The notes: generated by a model not told the origin, from the letters alone. A stretch of 64,000 nt of DNA from JANQEU01 sp965601455 (GCA_965601455.1 OZ271831.1:3100001-3164000), one strand, 5' to 3'. Shown: positions 25,809 through 35,085, numbered from the stretch's first letter. Made by a program: numbers and translations.

Positions 25809-28127
25809 TTACTCGACGCTCACCACTGCTTGTCCCTGGATATCCGCAGAGGACGCTCCAACCTGGATTTCGAATTCACCAGGTTCCACATCCCAATTGT
25901 CTTTTTCTTCGTTCCAGTATGCGAAATCATTCCGATCTAATTCAAAACGTACGGTCTGCTCACTTCCGGCTTCAATAGATACCCGTTGAAAGGCTCTTAA
26001 CTTTTTCGCAGGCTGAATCAGGCTCGACTCTTTATCTCTGATATATAATTGGATGACTTCGTCCCCCTTACGTTCACTGGTATTAGTGACGGTGATACTA
26101 AGATTGATCTTTCCGTCTCCACTTAAGGTACTTTGTTCAGTACTGAGTTCTCCGTATTCGAAGGAAGAGTAGCTTAACCCGTAACCAAAGGGATAGAGTA
26201 CGTCGTTTTCATAAAACCAGTAGGTTCTGCCCTTGGTTATGTCATAATCACCCAGATCAGGAAGGTCTTCTATGCCCTTATGAAAGGTCACCGGTAATTT
26301 GCCACCAGGGTTGTTGTCACCAAAAAGGGTCTCTGCAATAGCGGTTCCTTGTGCTTGACCTGCATACCAAGCCTCCAGGATAGCGGGTACATTTTCATCC
26401 AACCAGTTCACTGAAAGTGGCATTCCGTTAATCAAAACAGCTACCGTCCTGGGGTTAGCCTCGAAGACCGCCTGTGCTAATTTTAACTGATTTCCAGGTA
26501 ATTCAAGATCCAACCTATCCGCTGCCTCATTCGCAATGTCAAGGTTCGTACCCAGGTAAAGAATAACCACATCCACACTTTTAGCTAATTCCACTGCCTC
26601 CTGAATGGTGGCTGACTCATCGATAGATTCCATTATGGGGCGATCGTTGTCTTCATCCCAGTCCACTTCTACCCGATCCGAGATTTCACATCCTTTGGTA
26701 TACCGAATTTCAATGTCACCTCCGACAAGGTTTCTGATACCAGTTAAAGGATCCATTCGAACAGAAGGTGATCCGGAATAGCCCCCCAATTCCAGCTTGT
26801 CGGCATTGGGTCCAATAACTCCTATGCTGCTAATTTCCTGTCGATTTAGTGGCAGAAAACCATTATCATTTTTTAATAAAACCATACTCTGACGGGCGGC
26901 CTCAAGAGCTACCGCCTGATGCTCTTCAGTGTCCAGGTTTTCCCTGGTGAGAGTGGAGAACGGAACATTTTCTGCAGGATCGAATTCACCCAGGATCATC
27001 CTCGCACGAAACAATCGCTTGACTGCAATATCCAGATCATCTTCCGTGAGATATCCTTTTTCGTATGCACCTGGAAGGTATTTGTCAAACATGAATTGTT
27101 CCGTCTCGCACGTTTCACATTCCAGGTCCAATCCAGCCTTGACAATAATGGCAACCGCTTTTTCGGGATCTGTTTCATATTTATGCTTATGGGGTACATC
27201 GCTGACTGCTCCACAATCGGAAACTACATATCCCTCAAATCCCCATTCTCCTCTAAGCACCTCAGTCATTAACCAGGGATCGGCGCTCACAGGCACTCCA
27301 TTTACCGCGTTGTAGGCACTCATTACGGAGTATGCATTCCCGCCTTCAATGGCAGATTGAAATGCCGGCATGTAGTACTCCCTAAGCCATCTATCAGAGA
27401 CATCTGCTGATCCATCGTGACGATTGTATTCACTGTTATTCGCGATATAGTGTTTCACTGTTGCGATAGCCTTCAGGTACCTGGGATGATCGCCTTGAAA
27501 GCCCTCAACAAAAGCCTTTGCCATTTGAGAGAGAAGGTATGGATCTTCGCTGAATGACTCTTCATTCCGACCCCAACGTGGATCCCTTAAAATGTTTATA
27601 GTAGGAGACCAATAGGTGAGCTTCTTTCCATAGACATTATGATGGACCCTTGCTTCCGTACTTGCGATATCCATGGCCTTTTGAACTAAGTCCGGATTCC
27701 AGGTACTGCCCATTCCAATGTTCTGAGGAAAAGAGGTAGCAAGACCTGCACGAGCAACACCATGGAGAGCCTCGTTCCACCAGCCACCATCCAGGCAGCT
27801 TCCCACATCCCAGTGTTCATAGTTTTCCCAGGCCCTTAACTCAGCTTCGTCCGCTAATGCTTCTGTATCGTAATCCGGGTGATCCTCAGTCATTAATGGA
27901 TTCTCAAAATTAGGTTCATAGGGTACTATGCCTAATCTTTCTATACCTGGAGCCAGATGGCTCATTTGTGAGATCTTTTCCTCCACCGTCATCCTGGAAA
28001 CCAGATCCTCTACCCGATCGTCAATAGGTAGCTCTGTATTCAAGTAAGATGGAGTTTCGGAGGTACATCCCGCCAAAAGGAATACTGTGGACAGAGATAA
28101 AACGAAGACTTTATAGATATTTTTCAT
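25809..28127 (-). CDS. GH3 glycoside hydrolase, beta-xylosidase/beta-glucosidase type, lipoprotein
   Basis: A 772-residue probable lipoprotein (LLAGC). Three GH3 parts are complete: TIM barrel with KHYIANNSEYNRHDGS and the nucleophile Asp in GYVVSDCGAVSDV, the alpha/beta sandwich (SIGVIGPNADKLELGGYSG), and the C-terminal FnIII domain ending in QVGASSADI. The SDCGAVSDV form is typical of the xylosidase/arabinosidase-rich branch. Periplasmic release of single sugars from oligosaccharides is the likely role. It is the first gene of the long minus-strand run, and its start faces 28321-29265 across a gap with a good copy of the recurrent palindrome. Confidence 0.93.
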   Translation of the reverse strand: MKNIYKVFVLSLSTVFLLAGCTSETPSYLNTELPIDDRVEDLVSRMTVEEKISQMSHLAPGIERLGIVPYEPNFENPLMTEDHPDYDTEALADEAELRAWENYEHWDVGSCLDGGWWNEALHGVARAGLATSFPQNIGMGSTWNPDLVQKAMDIASTEARVHHNVYGKKLTYWSPTINILRDPRWGRNEESFSEDPYLLSQMAKAFVEGFQGDHPRYLKAIATVKHYIANNSEYNRHDGSADVSDRWLREYYMPAFQSAIEGGNAYSVMSAYNAVNGVPVSADPWLMTEVLRGEWGFEGYVVSDCGAVSDVPHKHKYETDPEKAVAIIVKAGLDLECETCETEQFMFDKYLPGAYEKGYLTEDDLDIAVKRLFRARMILGEFDPAENVPFSTLTRENLDTEEHQAVALEAARQSMVLLKNDNGFLPLNRQEISSIGVIGPNADKLELGGYSGSPSVRMDPLTGIRNLVGGDIEIRYTKGCEISDRVEVDWDEDNDRPIMESIDESATIQEAVELAKSVDVVILYLGTNLDIANEAADRLDLELPGNQLKLAQAVFEANPRTVAVLINGMPLSVNWLDENVPAILEAWYAGQAQGTAIAETLFGDNNPGGKLPVTFHKGIEDLPDLGDYDITKGRTYWFYENDVLYPFGYGLSYSSFEYGELSTEQSTLSGDGKINLSITVTNTSERKGDEVIQLYIRDKESSLIQPAKKLRAFQRVSIEAGSEQTVRFELDRNDFAYWNEEKDNWDVEPGEFEIQVGASSADIQGQAVVSVE

Positions 28128-28255
28128 GTCTATATGCGGTTACAGCGTGATTAATGAATTCTGAAATTTTATTTTCTGGCATCTGCGTCAATTCAGCATT
28201 CGGAAATCCAATCGTCTTCCTACCAAAGAATGCTATCATAAAATTAATTAAAATT

Positions 28256-28280
28256 ACTTTCTAAACTTAATTAAGAAAGA
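28256..28280 (+). promoter_or_regulatory. Recurrent 25-bp palindrome (operator candidate)
   Basis: Arms ACTTTCTAA and TAAGAAAGA separated by 7 bases; 7 of 9 arm positions pair as an inverted repeat. The same layout occurs upstream of at least five other units in the window. It directly precedes a -7 box, so a bound protein would cover the -33 region. Because the gap is divergent it could also control the GH3 run starting at 28127. Confidence 0.65.
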
Positions 28281-28282
28281 TA

Positions 28283-28290
28283 TAACTTTA
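28283..28290 (+). promoter_or_regulatory. -7 promoter box TAACTTTA
   Basis: It matches the Bacteroidota consensus TAnnTTTG at 7 of 8 positions and starts 2 bases after the palindrome, as at 29326 and 35058. Transcription should then begin near 28296, which rules out the ATG at 28294 and supports the start at 28321. Confidence 0.55.
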
Positions 28291-28320
28291 GTAATGAGGG
28301 CCATCCTAAACCAATCCATT

Positions 28321-29265
28321 ATGCCAATATATCCGAAAGCAAAAAGGAGAAGCCGAAGAACGTTTATCAAAAAACTAGCATTTGGAAGCTCCTTCTTTCT
28401 GACTAGTAGCGCTTTTTCAAAAGTTCTCACTAATGATGATCGACTTATCTCGTGCCAGCAATATCCCTGGCATACATTTTTGGAGCGTGAGGGCAAAGAT
28501 TGGTTCGATAGTCTATCAGAATCATTCGACATGCTTGCAAGTGTACCTTTTTACGGATTTGAGCCTCTCATAGAAGACGATGACTATACTGATGATATCA
28601 TCCCCTACCTAAAAAAGCATAATCTGGTCATGGAATCACTCTACATGGGTCCTTTATTGCATGATCGTAAAGAGGCTCCATCGAATATCAAAAATGTATT
28701 AAGCATCGCCGACAAGGTTCATTCACTTGGGACCAGGATCTTTGTAATTAATCCTGAACCCATTGATTGGGATGGAAATGAAGATAAAACGGATGAACAA
28801 CTCAATATTCAAGCGGAATTCTTAAATGAGTTGGGTCGCGAACTCAATAGTCGGGGCATACAATTAGCCTATCACAATCATCATAATGAGATCCGCAATG
28901 GCGCGAAAGAGTTCTATCATGTGATGGAAAACACGGACAGTTCAAATGTTAAACTCTGTTTGGATGCCCACTGGATATACCGTGGAGCTGGAAATATAAC
29001 CACTATATTATCGGACGTCTTAGAAAAGTATATTGATCGTATCATAGAACTGCACCTAAGGCAATCGCAAGGTGGGATTTGGACTGAATCGTTTGGTGAA
29101 GGTGACATCGATTATGTTGGTATAGCAGCTAATCTTAAAAGTAAAAACATCAAACCCCTTTTAGTTCTAGAACAGGCGGTAGAAGATGGTTCGCAAGTTA
29201 CTATGAGCCCGATCGAGGCACATATGCGGAGTATCGAATACGTAAAGAAAATATTCACGGAGTGA
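28321..29265 (+). CDS. Tat-exported sugar phosphate isomerase/epimerase-like TIM barrel protein
   Basis: Start set at 28321 rather than 28294: the -7 box ends at 28290, and this start places a twin-arginine signal (KRRSRRTFIKKLAFGSSFF) near the N-terminus. The mature part is an AP-endonuclease-2-like TIM barrel of the xylose isomerase superfamily: LAYHNHHNEI, VKLCLDAHWIYRGAG, ELHLRQSQGGIW and EGDIDYVGI, with likely metal ligands among the His, Asp and Glu residues in these motifs. Tat export fits folding around a metal in the cytoplasm. Secreted members of this family are frequent in Bacteroidota and Planctomycetes but rarely characterised; some relatives process 3-keto-sugars. It is followed by a CotH gene. 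Confidence 0.82.
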   Translation: MPIYPKAKRRSRRTFIKKLAFGSSFFLTSSAFSKVLTNDDRLISCQQYPWHTFLEREGKDWFDSLSESFDMLASVPFYGFEPLIEDDDYTDDIIPYLKKHNLVMESLYMGPLLHDRKEAPSNIKNVLSIADKVHSLGTRIFVINPEPIDWDGNEDKTDEQLNIQAEFLNELGRELNSRGIQLAYHNHHNEIRNGAKEFYHVMENTDSSNVKLCLDAHWIYRGAGNITTILSDVLEKYIDRIIELHLRQSQGGIWTESFGEGDIDYVGIAANLKSKNIKPLLVLEQAVEDGSQVTMSPIEAHMRSIEYVKKIFTE

Positions 29266-29298
29266 ATTTCCTTTTATCAACTTTAAATTTCCCCAAGT

Positions 29299-29323
29299 AC
29301 TTTTTAATCTTTTATTAGAAAGT
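29299..29323 (+). promoter_or_regulatory. Recurrent 25-bp palindrome (operator candidate)
   Basis: Arms ACTTTTTAA and TTAGAAAGT with 7 bases between. Extending each arm by one base gives a 10-base inverted repeat with 9 pairs. It lies in the gap after 29265 and is followed 2 bases later by a -7 box. Confidence 0.68.
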
Positions 29324-29325
29324 GG

Positions 29326-29333
29326 TAATTTTA
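29326..29333 (+). promoter_or_regulatory. -7 promoter box TAATTTTA
   Basis: It has the same position relative to the palindrome as the boxes at 28283 and 35058. Transcription would start near 29339, which leaves almost no leader before the ATG at 29342 and favours the ATG at 29405. Confidence 0.5.
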
Positions 29334-29404
29334 TTTCGAATATGCATCTCAGACGCAGATTGCTGGAACTTGTGATGCTGATTTGTGGGAAAAGGTTACA
29401 GCTA

Positions 29405-32323
29405 ATGTATAAATCTGGTCTTCTATTATTCTTCATATTCTTAATCTCCGAGATTGGTACCGCGCAGGTTGTTATCAACGAAATCATGTCTTCCAATGGC
29501 AATACCATTGAAGACGAAGATGGCGATACCAGTGATTGGATTGAACTCTATAATTCTGAAGATGAATCTGTAAACCTCGAAGGTTATAGTCTCTCTGATG
29601 ATGCTTCCAGGTTGTCCCGATGGCAGTTCCCACAAGTAGAAATCGGACCGGGTGAATACTTACTGGTCTTCGCTTCCGATAAGGACAGAAGTGATCCTTT
29701 GCACACTAACTTTCGCATCAGCGCTGATGGAGAGGAACTCATTTTATCCGATAGGTCCGGAAACACTGTAGACCGCATTCCACCAACTCCCCTGTTGCCG
29801 GATGTTTCGTACGGCAGATTACCTGAAGATTCGGAAAGCTTTGGCTTTTTCTTCGATCCTACTCCAGGTAAAGCAAACGACACAGAAAGCTTTCAAAGTA
29901 TTATCGATCAGGCTCCGACATTTGAAAATGAACCCGGATATTTTTCAGGTACGGAAATCATAACCATCAATCAACTTCCGGACTTCGAGGTTCGCTATAC
30001 TGTTGATGCGTCAACCCCGAGTCTGAGCTCAAGAGTATATTCTGAACCTTTTGAAATTGATGACAGCAGGGTGATTAAGGCCAGCTATTTCAAAGATGGT
30101 TCTCCGGCAGGTCCGGTCGCAACATTGAGTATGATCAACGAATCGTCAGTGACGGCTAGAAACCTTCCTATTGTCTCGGTATCTGCCAATCGAGAGGAGC
30201 TCTTTAGCGAAAGTAGAGGTTTGTTTTTAAGCGATCCCGGGGAGCGAGAGCAACAGGTATATATAGAACTTTTTGAACCGGATGGGTCACTCGGATTCGG
30301 AGCCAATGCAGGGATGAGGATCTTCGGAAACGAATCGGAAGAGGGTTTTGACTTCCAGCAATCGCTTGCTTTTTTCGCAAGGGCCAGGTATGGTGACGGA
30401 TCTTTCAACTATCGTTTATTTAAGGAAAAGGACATCCAAAGCTTTGAAGCTTTCATCTTAAGAAATAATAATTCGGTATACGACTTATATGATGGGGTTG
30501 CAAATGGTTTGTTGCAAGACATACTAGCCGTTCAGGCATATCAACCGGTTGTACTGTTCATTAATGGGAAGTATTGGGGAGTGTTAAACATGATGGAAAA
30601 GATCAATGAGCACTACCTTGAATCAAACTTTCCAGTTGATTCGGATAGCGTGGATCTTTTGAATGGGGTTGAGACCAGTGCGCCATTTTACAACAGAAAC
30701 TGGGTTGTAACCGGTGATATCGAGCACTATGAAAAAATGATCGATTTTATGAGAGAAAACGATCTTTCCGACGATGCCAATTTCGAAATTGTGGAGTCTA
30801 TGATGGACGTAGACAATTTTGCCACCTACCAAAATGCATTAATCTTTATCAGCAACCAGGATTGGCCTGGAAATAACATGCGATGGTGGCGACCACAAAC
30901 GGAGGACGGACGGTGGAAATGGATCTTCTTTGACGGGGATGCAAGTTTAGGTGCCTGGGAGGACCATACGGATAATACCTTGCTAACAGCGACAGAACCT
31001 GAGGGTCCCGACGGAGGTGAAGACACCTGGCCCAATCCACCATGGTCCACCTTTATCCTTCGAAAGCTGCTTGAAAACGAGAAGTTTGAAAATCTATTCA
31101 TCGCGACCATGTGTGATCTAATGGCGACAAACTTTGATCCAGAAAGCTCTGTGGATTGGGTGGATGTGAGGGAAAATCCGGTAATCCCGGAAATGCCCAA
31201 TCACCTTGAAAGATGGGATTTTGACTTTGATGTTGACGATTGGCTGGAAGACAATGATCGTATCAGAGATTTTCTTCGCAGAAGACCGGCAGCTGTTCAG
31301 GAACATTTCACAGAGTTTTTCGACCTGGGCGAGATGAGAGAATTGCAACTAGATGTGCCAACCGGGGGTGGTCTGGTGAAGGTGAATAACCGGATTGTTA
31401 CAAAATCCTCCTGGAGTGGAGAATACTTCGAGAATCTTGAGCTGCAGTTAGAAGCAATACCGGATATTGGCTTTGAGTTTGATGGCTGGGAAGGATTGAA
31501 TTCCGAAAGTGAGAATACCACACTGCTAATCGAAGATGATGTTACAGTTATTGCCAGGTTCAGGAGAAAAAGTTCTTTCGAACAAGTTGTAATCAGTGAA
31601 ATTTCATTTAGCAATTCTCCGGAAGGGGATTGGGTAGAATTATACAACCCAATGGAAGAAGATATCAACGTGGGACAATGGAGTTTGTCGGATAATGGAT
31701 CGTCACCTTTTCAATTTCCGGAGGGTACCGTCATCGGACCTGGTCAATATTTGATTGTGTGTCAGAATATTGAGAATTTCAGAACCGAATATGAATTCAC
31801 GAATACCATTGGCGAATTTGAATTTGGTTTAAACGGTCGAGGGGATGCTGTCTCTCTTCGTAACCAATTAAACGAGCTAGTTGATTTTGTAGAATACAAA
31901 GTCGCTTATCCATGGCCAGAGAACGCCAGTGCCATCTCCTTGATCGACTTCCAAAGTGACAATGCTCTACCCTTCAACTGGAAGAAATCAGATGTCACAA
32001 AGTCTCCCGGTGGAGAAACAAGAATCATTACCTCTGTTGAAGAAATACAGGAAGAGTCAATTGTACTAGGCAACCCCTACCCCAACCCATTCATTGAAAA
32101 GCAGACTATTCCTTTCCAAAACAGTAAGACACAGCGTGTAACCATCAAGCTATTGGATATCACCGGAAAAATCATTCAAACGCTCGTTGATGAAGAGCTC
32201 ACCCCAGGGTCTTATACTACGGAAATCTACCCTCGTAATCAGGGTTCAGGACTGTTTCTAATAGCCATTGAAACACCTGACAGCATGCTCACTCGAAAGG
32301 TGTTTATTAATTCTAAGAACTAA
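29405..32323 (+). CDS. CotH protein with lamin-tail domains and type IX sorting tail
   Basis: Start set at 29405 because MYKSGLLLFFIFLISEIG is a proper signal peptide; an ATG at 29342 adds 21 basic residues and lies too close to the promoter. Order in the 972-residue product: lamin-tail domain (VVINEIMSSNG, WIELYNSEDE), a chitobiase-type C-terminal sandwich (EVRYTVDASTPSLSS), CotH (GMRIFGNESEEG, WGVLNMMEKINEHYL, WKWIFFDGDASLGAW), an InlB B-like repeat (IPDIGFEFDGWEGL, TVIARF), a second lamin-tail domain (VVISEISFSNSPEG) and a sorting tail (GNPYPNPF). This set is common in large surface proteins of marine Bacteroidota with no known activity. Its stop overlaps that of the opposing gene at 32320. 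Confidence 0.88.
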   Translation: MYKSGLLLFFIFLISEIGTAQVVINEIMSSNGNTIEDEDGDTSDWIELYNSEDESVNLEGYSLSDDASRLSRWQFPQVEIGPGEYLLVFASDKDRSDPLHTNFRISADGEELILSDRSGNTVDRIPPTPLLPDVSYGRLPEDSESFGFFFDPTPGKANDTESFQSIIDQAPTFENEPGYFSGTEIITINQLPDFEVRYTVDASTPSLSSRVYSEPFEIDDSRVIKASYFKDGSPAGPVATLSMINESSVTARNLPIVSVSANREELFSESRGLFLSDPGEREQQVYIELFEPDGSLGFGANAGMRIFGNESEEGFDFQQSLAFFARARYGDGSFNYRLFKEKDIQSFEAFILRNNNSVYDLYDGVANGLLQDILAVQAYQPVVLFINGKYWGVLNMMEKINEHYLESNFPVDSDSVDLLNGVETSAPFYNRNWVVTGDIEHYEKMIDFMRENDLSDDANFEIVESMMDVDNFATYQNALIFISNQDWPGNNMRWWRPQTEDGRWKWIFFDGDASLGAWEDHTDNTLLTATEPEGPDGGEDTWPNPPWSTFILRKLLENEKFENLFIATMCDLMATNFDPESSVDWVDVRENPVIPEMPNHLERWDFDFDVDDWLEDNDRIRDFLRRRPAAVQEHFTEFFDLGEMRELQLDVPTGGGLVKVNNRIVTKSSWSGEYFENLELQLEAIPDIGFEFDGWEGLNSESENTTLLIEDDVTVIARFRRKSSFEQVVISEISFSNSPEGDWVELYNPMEEDINVGQWSLSDNGSSPFQFPEGTVIGPGQYLIVCQNIENFRTEYEFTNTIGEFEFGLNGRGDAVSLRNQLNELVDFVEYKVAYPWPENASAISLIDFQSDNALPFNWKKSDVTKSPGGETRIITSVEEIQEESIVLGNPYPNPFIEKQTIPFQNSKTQRVTIKLLDITGKIIQTLVDEELTPGSYTTEIYPRNQGSGLFLIAIETPDSMLTRKVFINSKN

Positions 32324-34962
32324 TCAACAGCCTCAATCAAGAAGGTGGTACTTTCTTCCGAAGAGTAATCTAGCCATACAACAAGATCGATTTTACCACC
32401 TGGGTTAGTTTCATAACCCGTGCGAATTCCATTTTGGTCGACAGTTTGGTTATTGATTTTCATCTCGATTCTCGATTTACCCCAGTTTTTGATGACCAAA
32501 CACAAGTTCTCAATGGGATTTTTCTGATTAGCATCTATTGAGAACGAGATTTCCTTTGATTCGGCATTTCCCTCTAGCACATAAGCTCTTTGTGCTTTAT
32601 CATAAGATGCTGTCGAAGCACCATTTAACTCTTCAATTTCAGGAGCACTGAGCCATGACCTGGCAAGAGGACGTAATTCAATCGTGCTTTTGCTAGACAT
32701 ACCTTCCAGCATTACTCTTTCGGCCCAGTTTTCGCCCAGTCGATGACTTCTTTTGAACATCAGGTGTGTATACCCATTGCTTGATCCTCGATCAGGATGG
32801 TATGCTCGTGTCCCATCAGTGGGTAACTGTCCAAGAGGCCAATGGATATATACTACCATTTGAGAGTACGGAGCAATCTCGGCATCAAAATCCCCATAGC
32901 ATTCTCCTCCTCTAAATTCTCCAATGGTAAAAGGCTTGTAATCCGATTTATAATTGACCACCTGGATATTCAATGGTTTTCTTTCCCAATCTCTCTCCAA
33001 CTTTTCAGGAATCATCATTTCCGGATGTAATTCACCCCAGTCATAAGATTTTGCAACCTTCAGGTTATCAAAAGTCACTGTTTTGTCATACACAAAGGAA
33101 ATATCTTCGGGTGTTTGTCCAGGACTCATAACCCCAATAGACTCTTGCCATTCATGCTCTAAAGGATTGTCTCCGGACCAATGGACCATGCGCTTTGCGG
33201 CCACTCCATCCGGATAGATATAATAGTACCAATCACTCCAGTCACCCCAACCAGTTTCAGTATCATAATTTTGCTGAGTACCGTTTATCTGTACCTGAGC
33301 ATATCTCCAGTGTATTACCTTTCGCGCTGGAGTATTTTCAATAATTCTGACATGACTTCTCATTGATTGCTTGTCACTCATAGGTTCTCCCCATGAACCA
33401 CCCGCATCCCAGGATTCATTGAATTGATTGTTGTACCATTGTTTTTCTGCATTAACCACTTGAGGAACATAGGACATTCCTCTCCAGAAAATAAATTTTG
33501 TCGGCAAGTCATCAAATTCTACGACAACGTCTGCGTGTTCTCCAAAGCGACCCAGGTTATCCCAGGTATCGTAGTAATTCAGGTGGGTATAGCTCGCTTC
33601 AAATCGACCGGATGAAGGACCAGTAGGCAGAATACGTTCATCCAAATCCGGATTACTTATTGTAGTTTCAAGGACATTGAAACTCTGAAATGATTCCTGG
33701 ATAATTGCTGAAGAAAGTGCCGTATCATACAATCTGACCTCATCCATTAATCCATCAAAACCAAACAAAACGGGAGTATGACACTCTTCACAGTCGGGTC
33801 GTACCGGATTTCCCGGAATCTGCTTGTGTGTATTGAAGCCCAAAACAAGTGGCTCGGTTGAGGCAGTAAAGTGACCTTGTACTTGTGCAGTTTTCACAGG
33901 TTTACCATTGATGTACAAAGTAACCTTCGATCCGTCGTACGATGCGGCAACATGTGTCCACCGCCTTAATGGTAACTCCTGATCAGTAGTTATTTCATTC
34001 CATATATCCGTTTGAAGTCTTAAGGTTAGTTTACCCGATGGACCCACTCCAAAATAAAACCCTTCCTTTCCGAAATCATTTTGTTGGATGATCGGGGCCC
34101 TGTTAAAAGGATAAGCTCCAATAGCTATCCATGCTTCAACCGATAGCTGGCCTATTGTGTTTTGAAGTGGAGTTGAAATCTTGGTATGGTAACCGTCAAA
34201 AGCGAGTGCACTTCCGTTAACTCCTTTTTTCCAATAGGACTTCTGACCTTCAATAGCTGCATTTTCATCAGTTATAGATTCCAGTACCTCGTCCCCAGAT
34301 CCGTTATCGAATGCAAAGTGTGCAATAGGAGGCACAATTGCCGGAACCGACTTAGATATTTGATTTACCATTTGCCTCTCCTCATTATCATCGGCATTTT
34401 CTGTTATCGTTTCGACGTTTTTTATGCCTGAAGAAGTAAGATCAAATTCCTGTGAAATCAGATTGCTATCGTTTAGCCAATCATCAACACGGGTCGTCCC
34501 CTGCTTGACTGTTCGAAGTACATGTCCATCTGACTTGATAGTGAAATATTCATCTACAAATTTCAGGTGATTCACATTCGGTTTTGGATTTCCTTTACCA
34601 AATTCTGGAAGGTATCGCCAATGTATCAAAACGGCTTCATTAGATCGCGAAATGACCCTTACGAAACTAAATGAGTTGGTAGCATCAGGCCTGTGTGACG
34701 GTCCATCGCCAGACCTCTTTATGAGTTCGACAATAGGCCAGTTGTCATTCTCCGTCTCCCAGACAGGAAGATAACTGGCTCCTCGCCAGAATACTATTTG
34801 ACCGAAATCCAATTCTACGATAATATCGGGATGCTCGGTAGTTCGGGATAACTCCTCCCAGTCTTCCCCTCTTTCCACTTTGGTATAATAAGCCATAATT
34901 GTCTGAGCTTCCAGGCTTTCTAAAACCCATAAAAAACTGATAAGGATAAATAAGTATTTCAT
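32320..34962 (-). CDS. Unnamed core family secreted protein: half-core + LamG + full core (copy 8)
   Basis: An 880-residue protein with signal peptide MKYLFILISFLWVLESLEAQ. Half-core at about 22-195 (MAYYTKVERGEDWEE, IVFWRGASYLPVWETEND, LIHWRYLPEFGKG, DEYFTIKSDG). LamG at about 222-455 (AHFAFDNGSGDEV, LSVEAWIAIGAYPFNRAP, FGFDGLMDEVRLYD). Full core from about 475: FEASYTHLNYYDTWD, FIFWRGMSYVPQVVNAEKQW, EPMSDKQSMRSHVRIIENT, KVIHWRY, WYYYIYPDGVAAKR, VNYKSDYKPFTIGEF, IHWPLGQLPTDGT. Here the half-core keeps the FWRG motif that its relatives have partly lost. It stands alone on the minus strand, divergent from the PQQ-like gene and tail-to-tail with the CotH gene (stops overlap). Confidence 0.83.
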   Translation of the reverse strand: MKYLFILISFLWVLESLEAQTIMAYYTKVERGEDWEELSRTTEHPDIIVELDFGQIVFWRGASYLPVWETENDNWPIVELIKRSGDGPSHRPDATNSFSFVRVISRSNEAVLIHWRYLPEFGKGNPKPNVNHLKFVDEYFTIKSDGHVLRTVKQGTTRVDDWLNDSNLISQEFDLTSSGIKNVETITENADDNEERQMVNQISKSVPAIVPPIAHFAFDNGSGDEVLESITDENAAIEGQKSYWKKGVNGSALAFDGYHTKISTPLQNTIGQLSVEAWIAIGAYPFNRAPIIQQNDFGKEGFYFGVGPSGKLTLRLQTDIWNEITTDQELPLRRWTHVAASYDGSKVTLYINGKPVKTAQVQGHFTASTEPLVLGFNTHKQIPGNPVRPDCEECHTPVLFGFDGLMDEVRLYDTALSSAIIQESFQSFNVLETTISNPDLDERILPTGPSSGRFEASYTHLNYYDTWDNLGRFGEHADVVVEFDDLPTKFIFWRGMSYVPQVVNAEKQWYNNQFNESWDAGGSWGEPMSDKQSMRSHVRIIENTPARKVIHWRYAQVQINGTQQNYDTETGWGDWSDWYYYIYPDGVAAKRMVHWSGDNPLEHEWQESIGVMSPGQTPEDISFVYDKTVTFDNLKVAKSYDWGELHPEMMIPEKLERDWERKPLNIQVVNYKSDYKPFTIGEFRGGECYGDFDAEIAPYSQMVVYIHWPLGQLPTDGTRAYHPDRGSSNGYTHLMFKRSHRLGENWAERVMLEGMSSKSTIELRPLARSWLSAPEIEELNGASTASYDKAQRAYVLEGNAESKEISFSIDANQKNPIENLCLVIKNWGKSRIEMKINNQTVDQNGIRTGYETNPGGKIDLVVWLDYSSEESTTFLIEAVD

Positions 34963-35030
34963 ATCATCTATTAACGTTCAGGTGTCATTTTAACCTCGTA
35001 TTTCGATTAACAGTAAAAGTAAATAATACT

Positions 35031-35055
35031 ACTTTCTAAAGTTTAATTAGAAAGA
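35031..35055 (+). promoter_or_regulatory. Recurrent 25-bp palindrome (operator candidate)
   Basis: Arms ACTTTCTAA and TTAGAAAGA, 7 bases between, 8 of 9 positions paired. It lies in the divergent gap between 32320-34962 (leftward) and 35086 (rightward), 31 bases before the latter's ATG. Confidence 0.68.
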
Positions 35056-35057
35056 TT

Positions 35058-35065
35058 TAACTTTA
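35058..35065 (+). promoter_or_regulatory. -7 promoter box TAACTTTA
   Basis: It is identical to the box at 28283-28290 and likewise starts 2 bases after the palindrome. It leaves a leader of about 15 bases before the ATG at 35086. Confidence 0.55.
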
Positions 35066-35085
35066 TAGAAAAGAGCTATACTGAA

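Larger units (their letters stand above)
28128..28320. other. Divergent intergenic region
   Basis: This gap separates the GH3 gene (leftward) from the Tat-exported isomerase-like gene (rightward). It is AT-rich, especially between 28235 and 28290. It holds the palindrome at 28256-28280 and a -7 box at 28283-28290. I see no further RNA structure or gene. Confidence 0.6.

Noticed and set aside
32320..32323. Overlapping stops of opposing genes (also at 38028-38031) as a sign of a frameshift or sequencing error
   Set aside because: All four proteins end at the expected family positions; compact tail-to-tail packing explains it.
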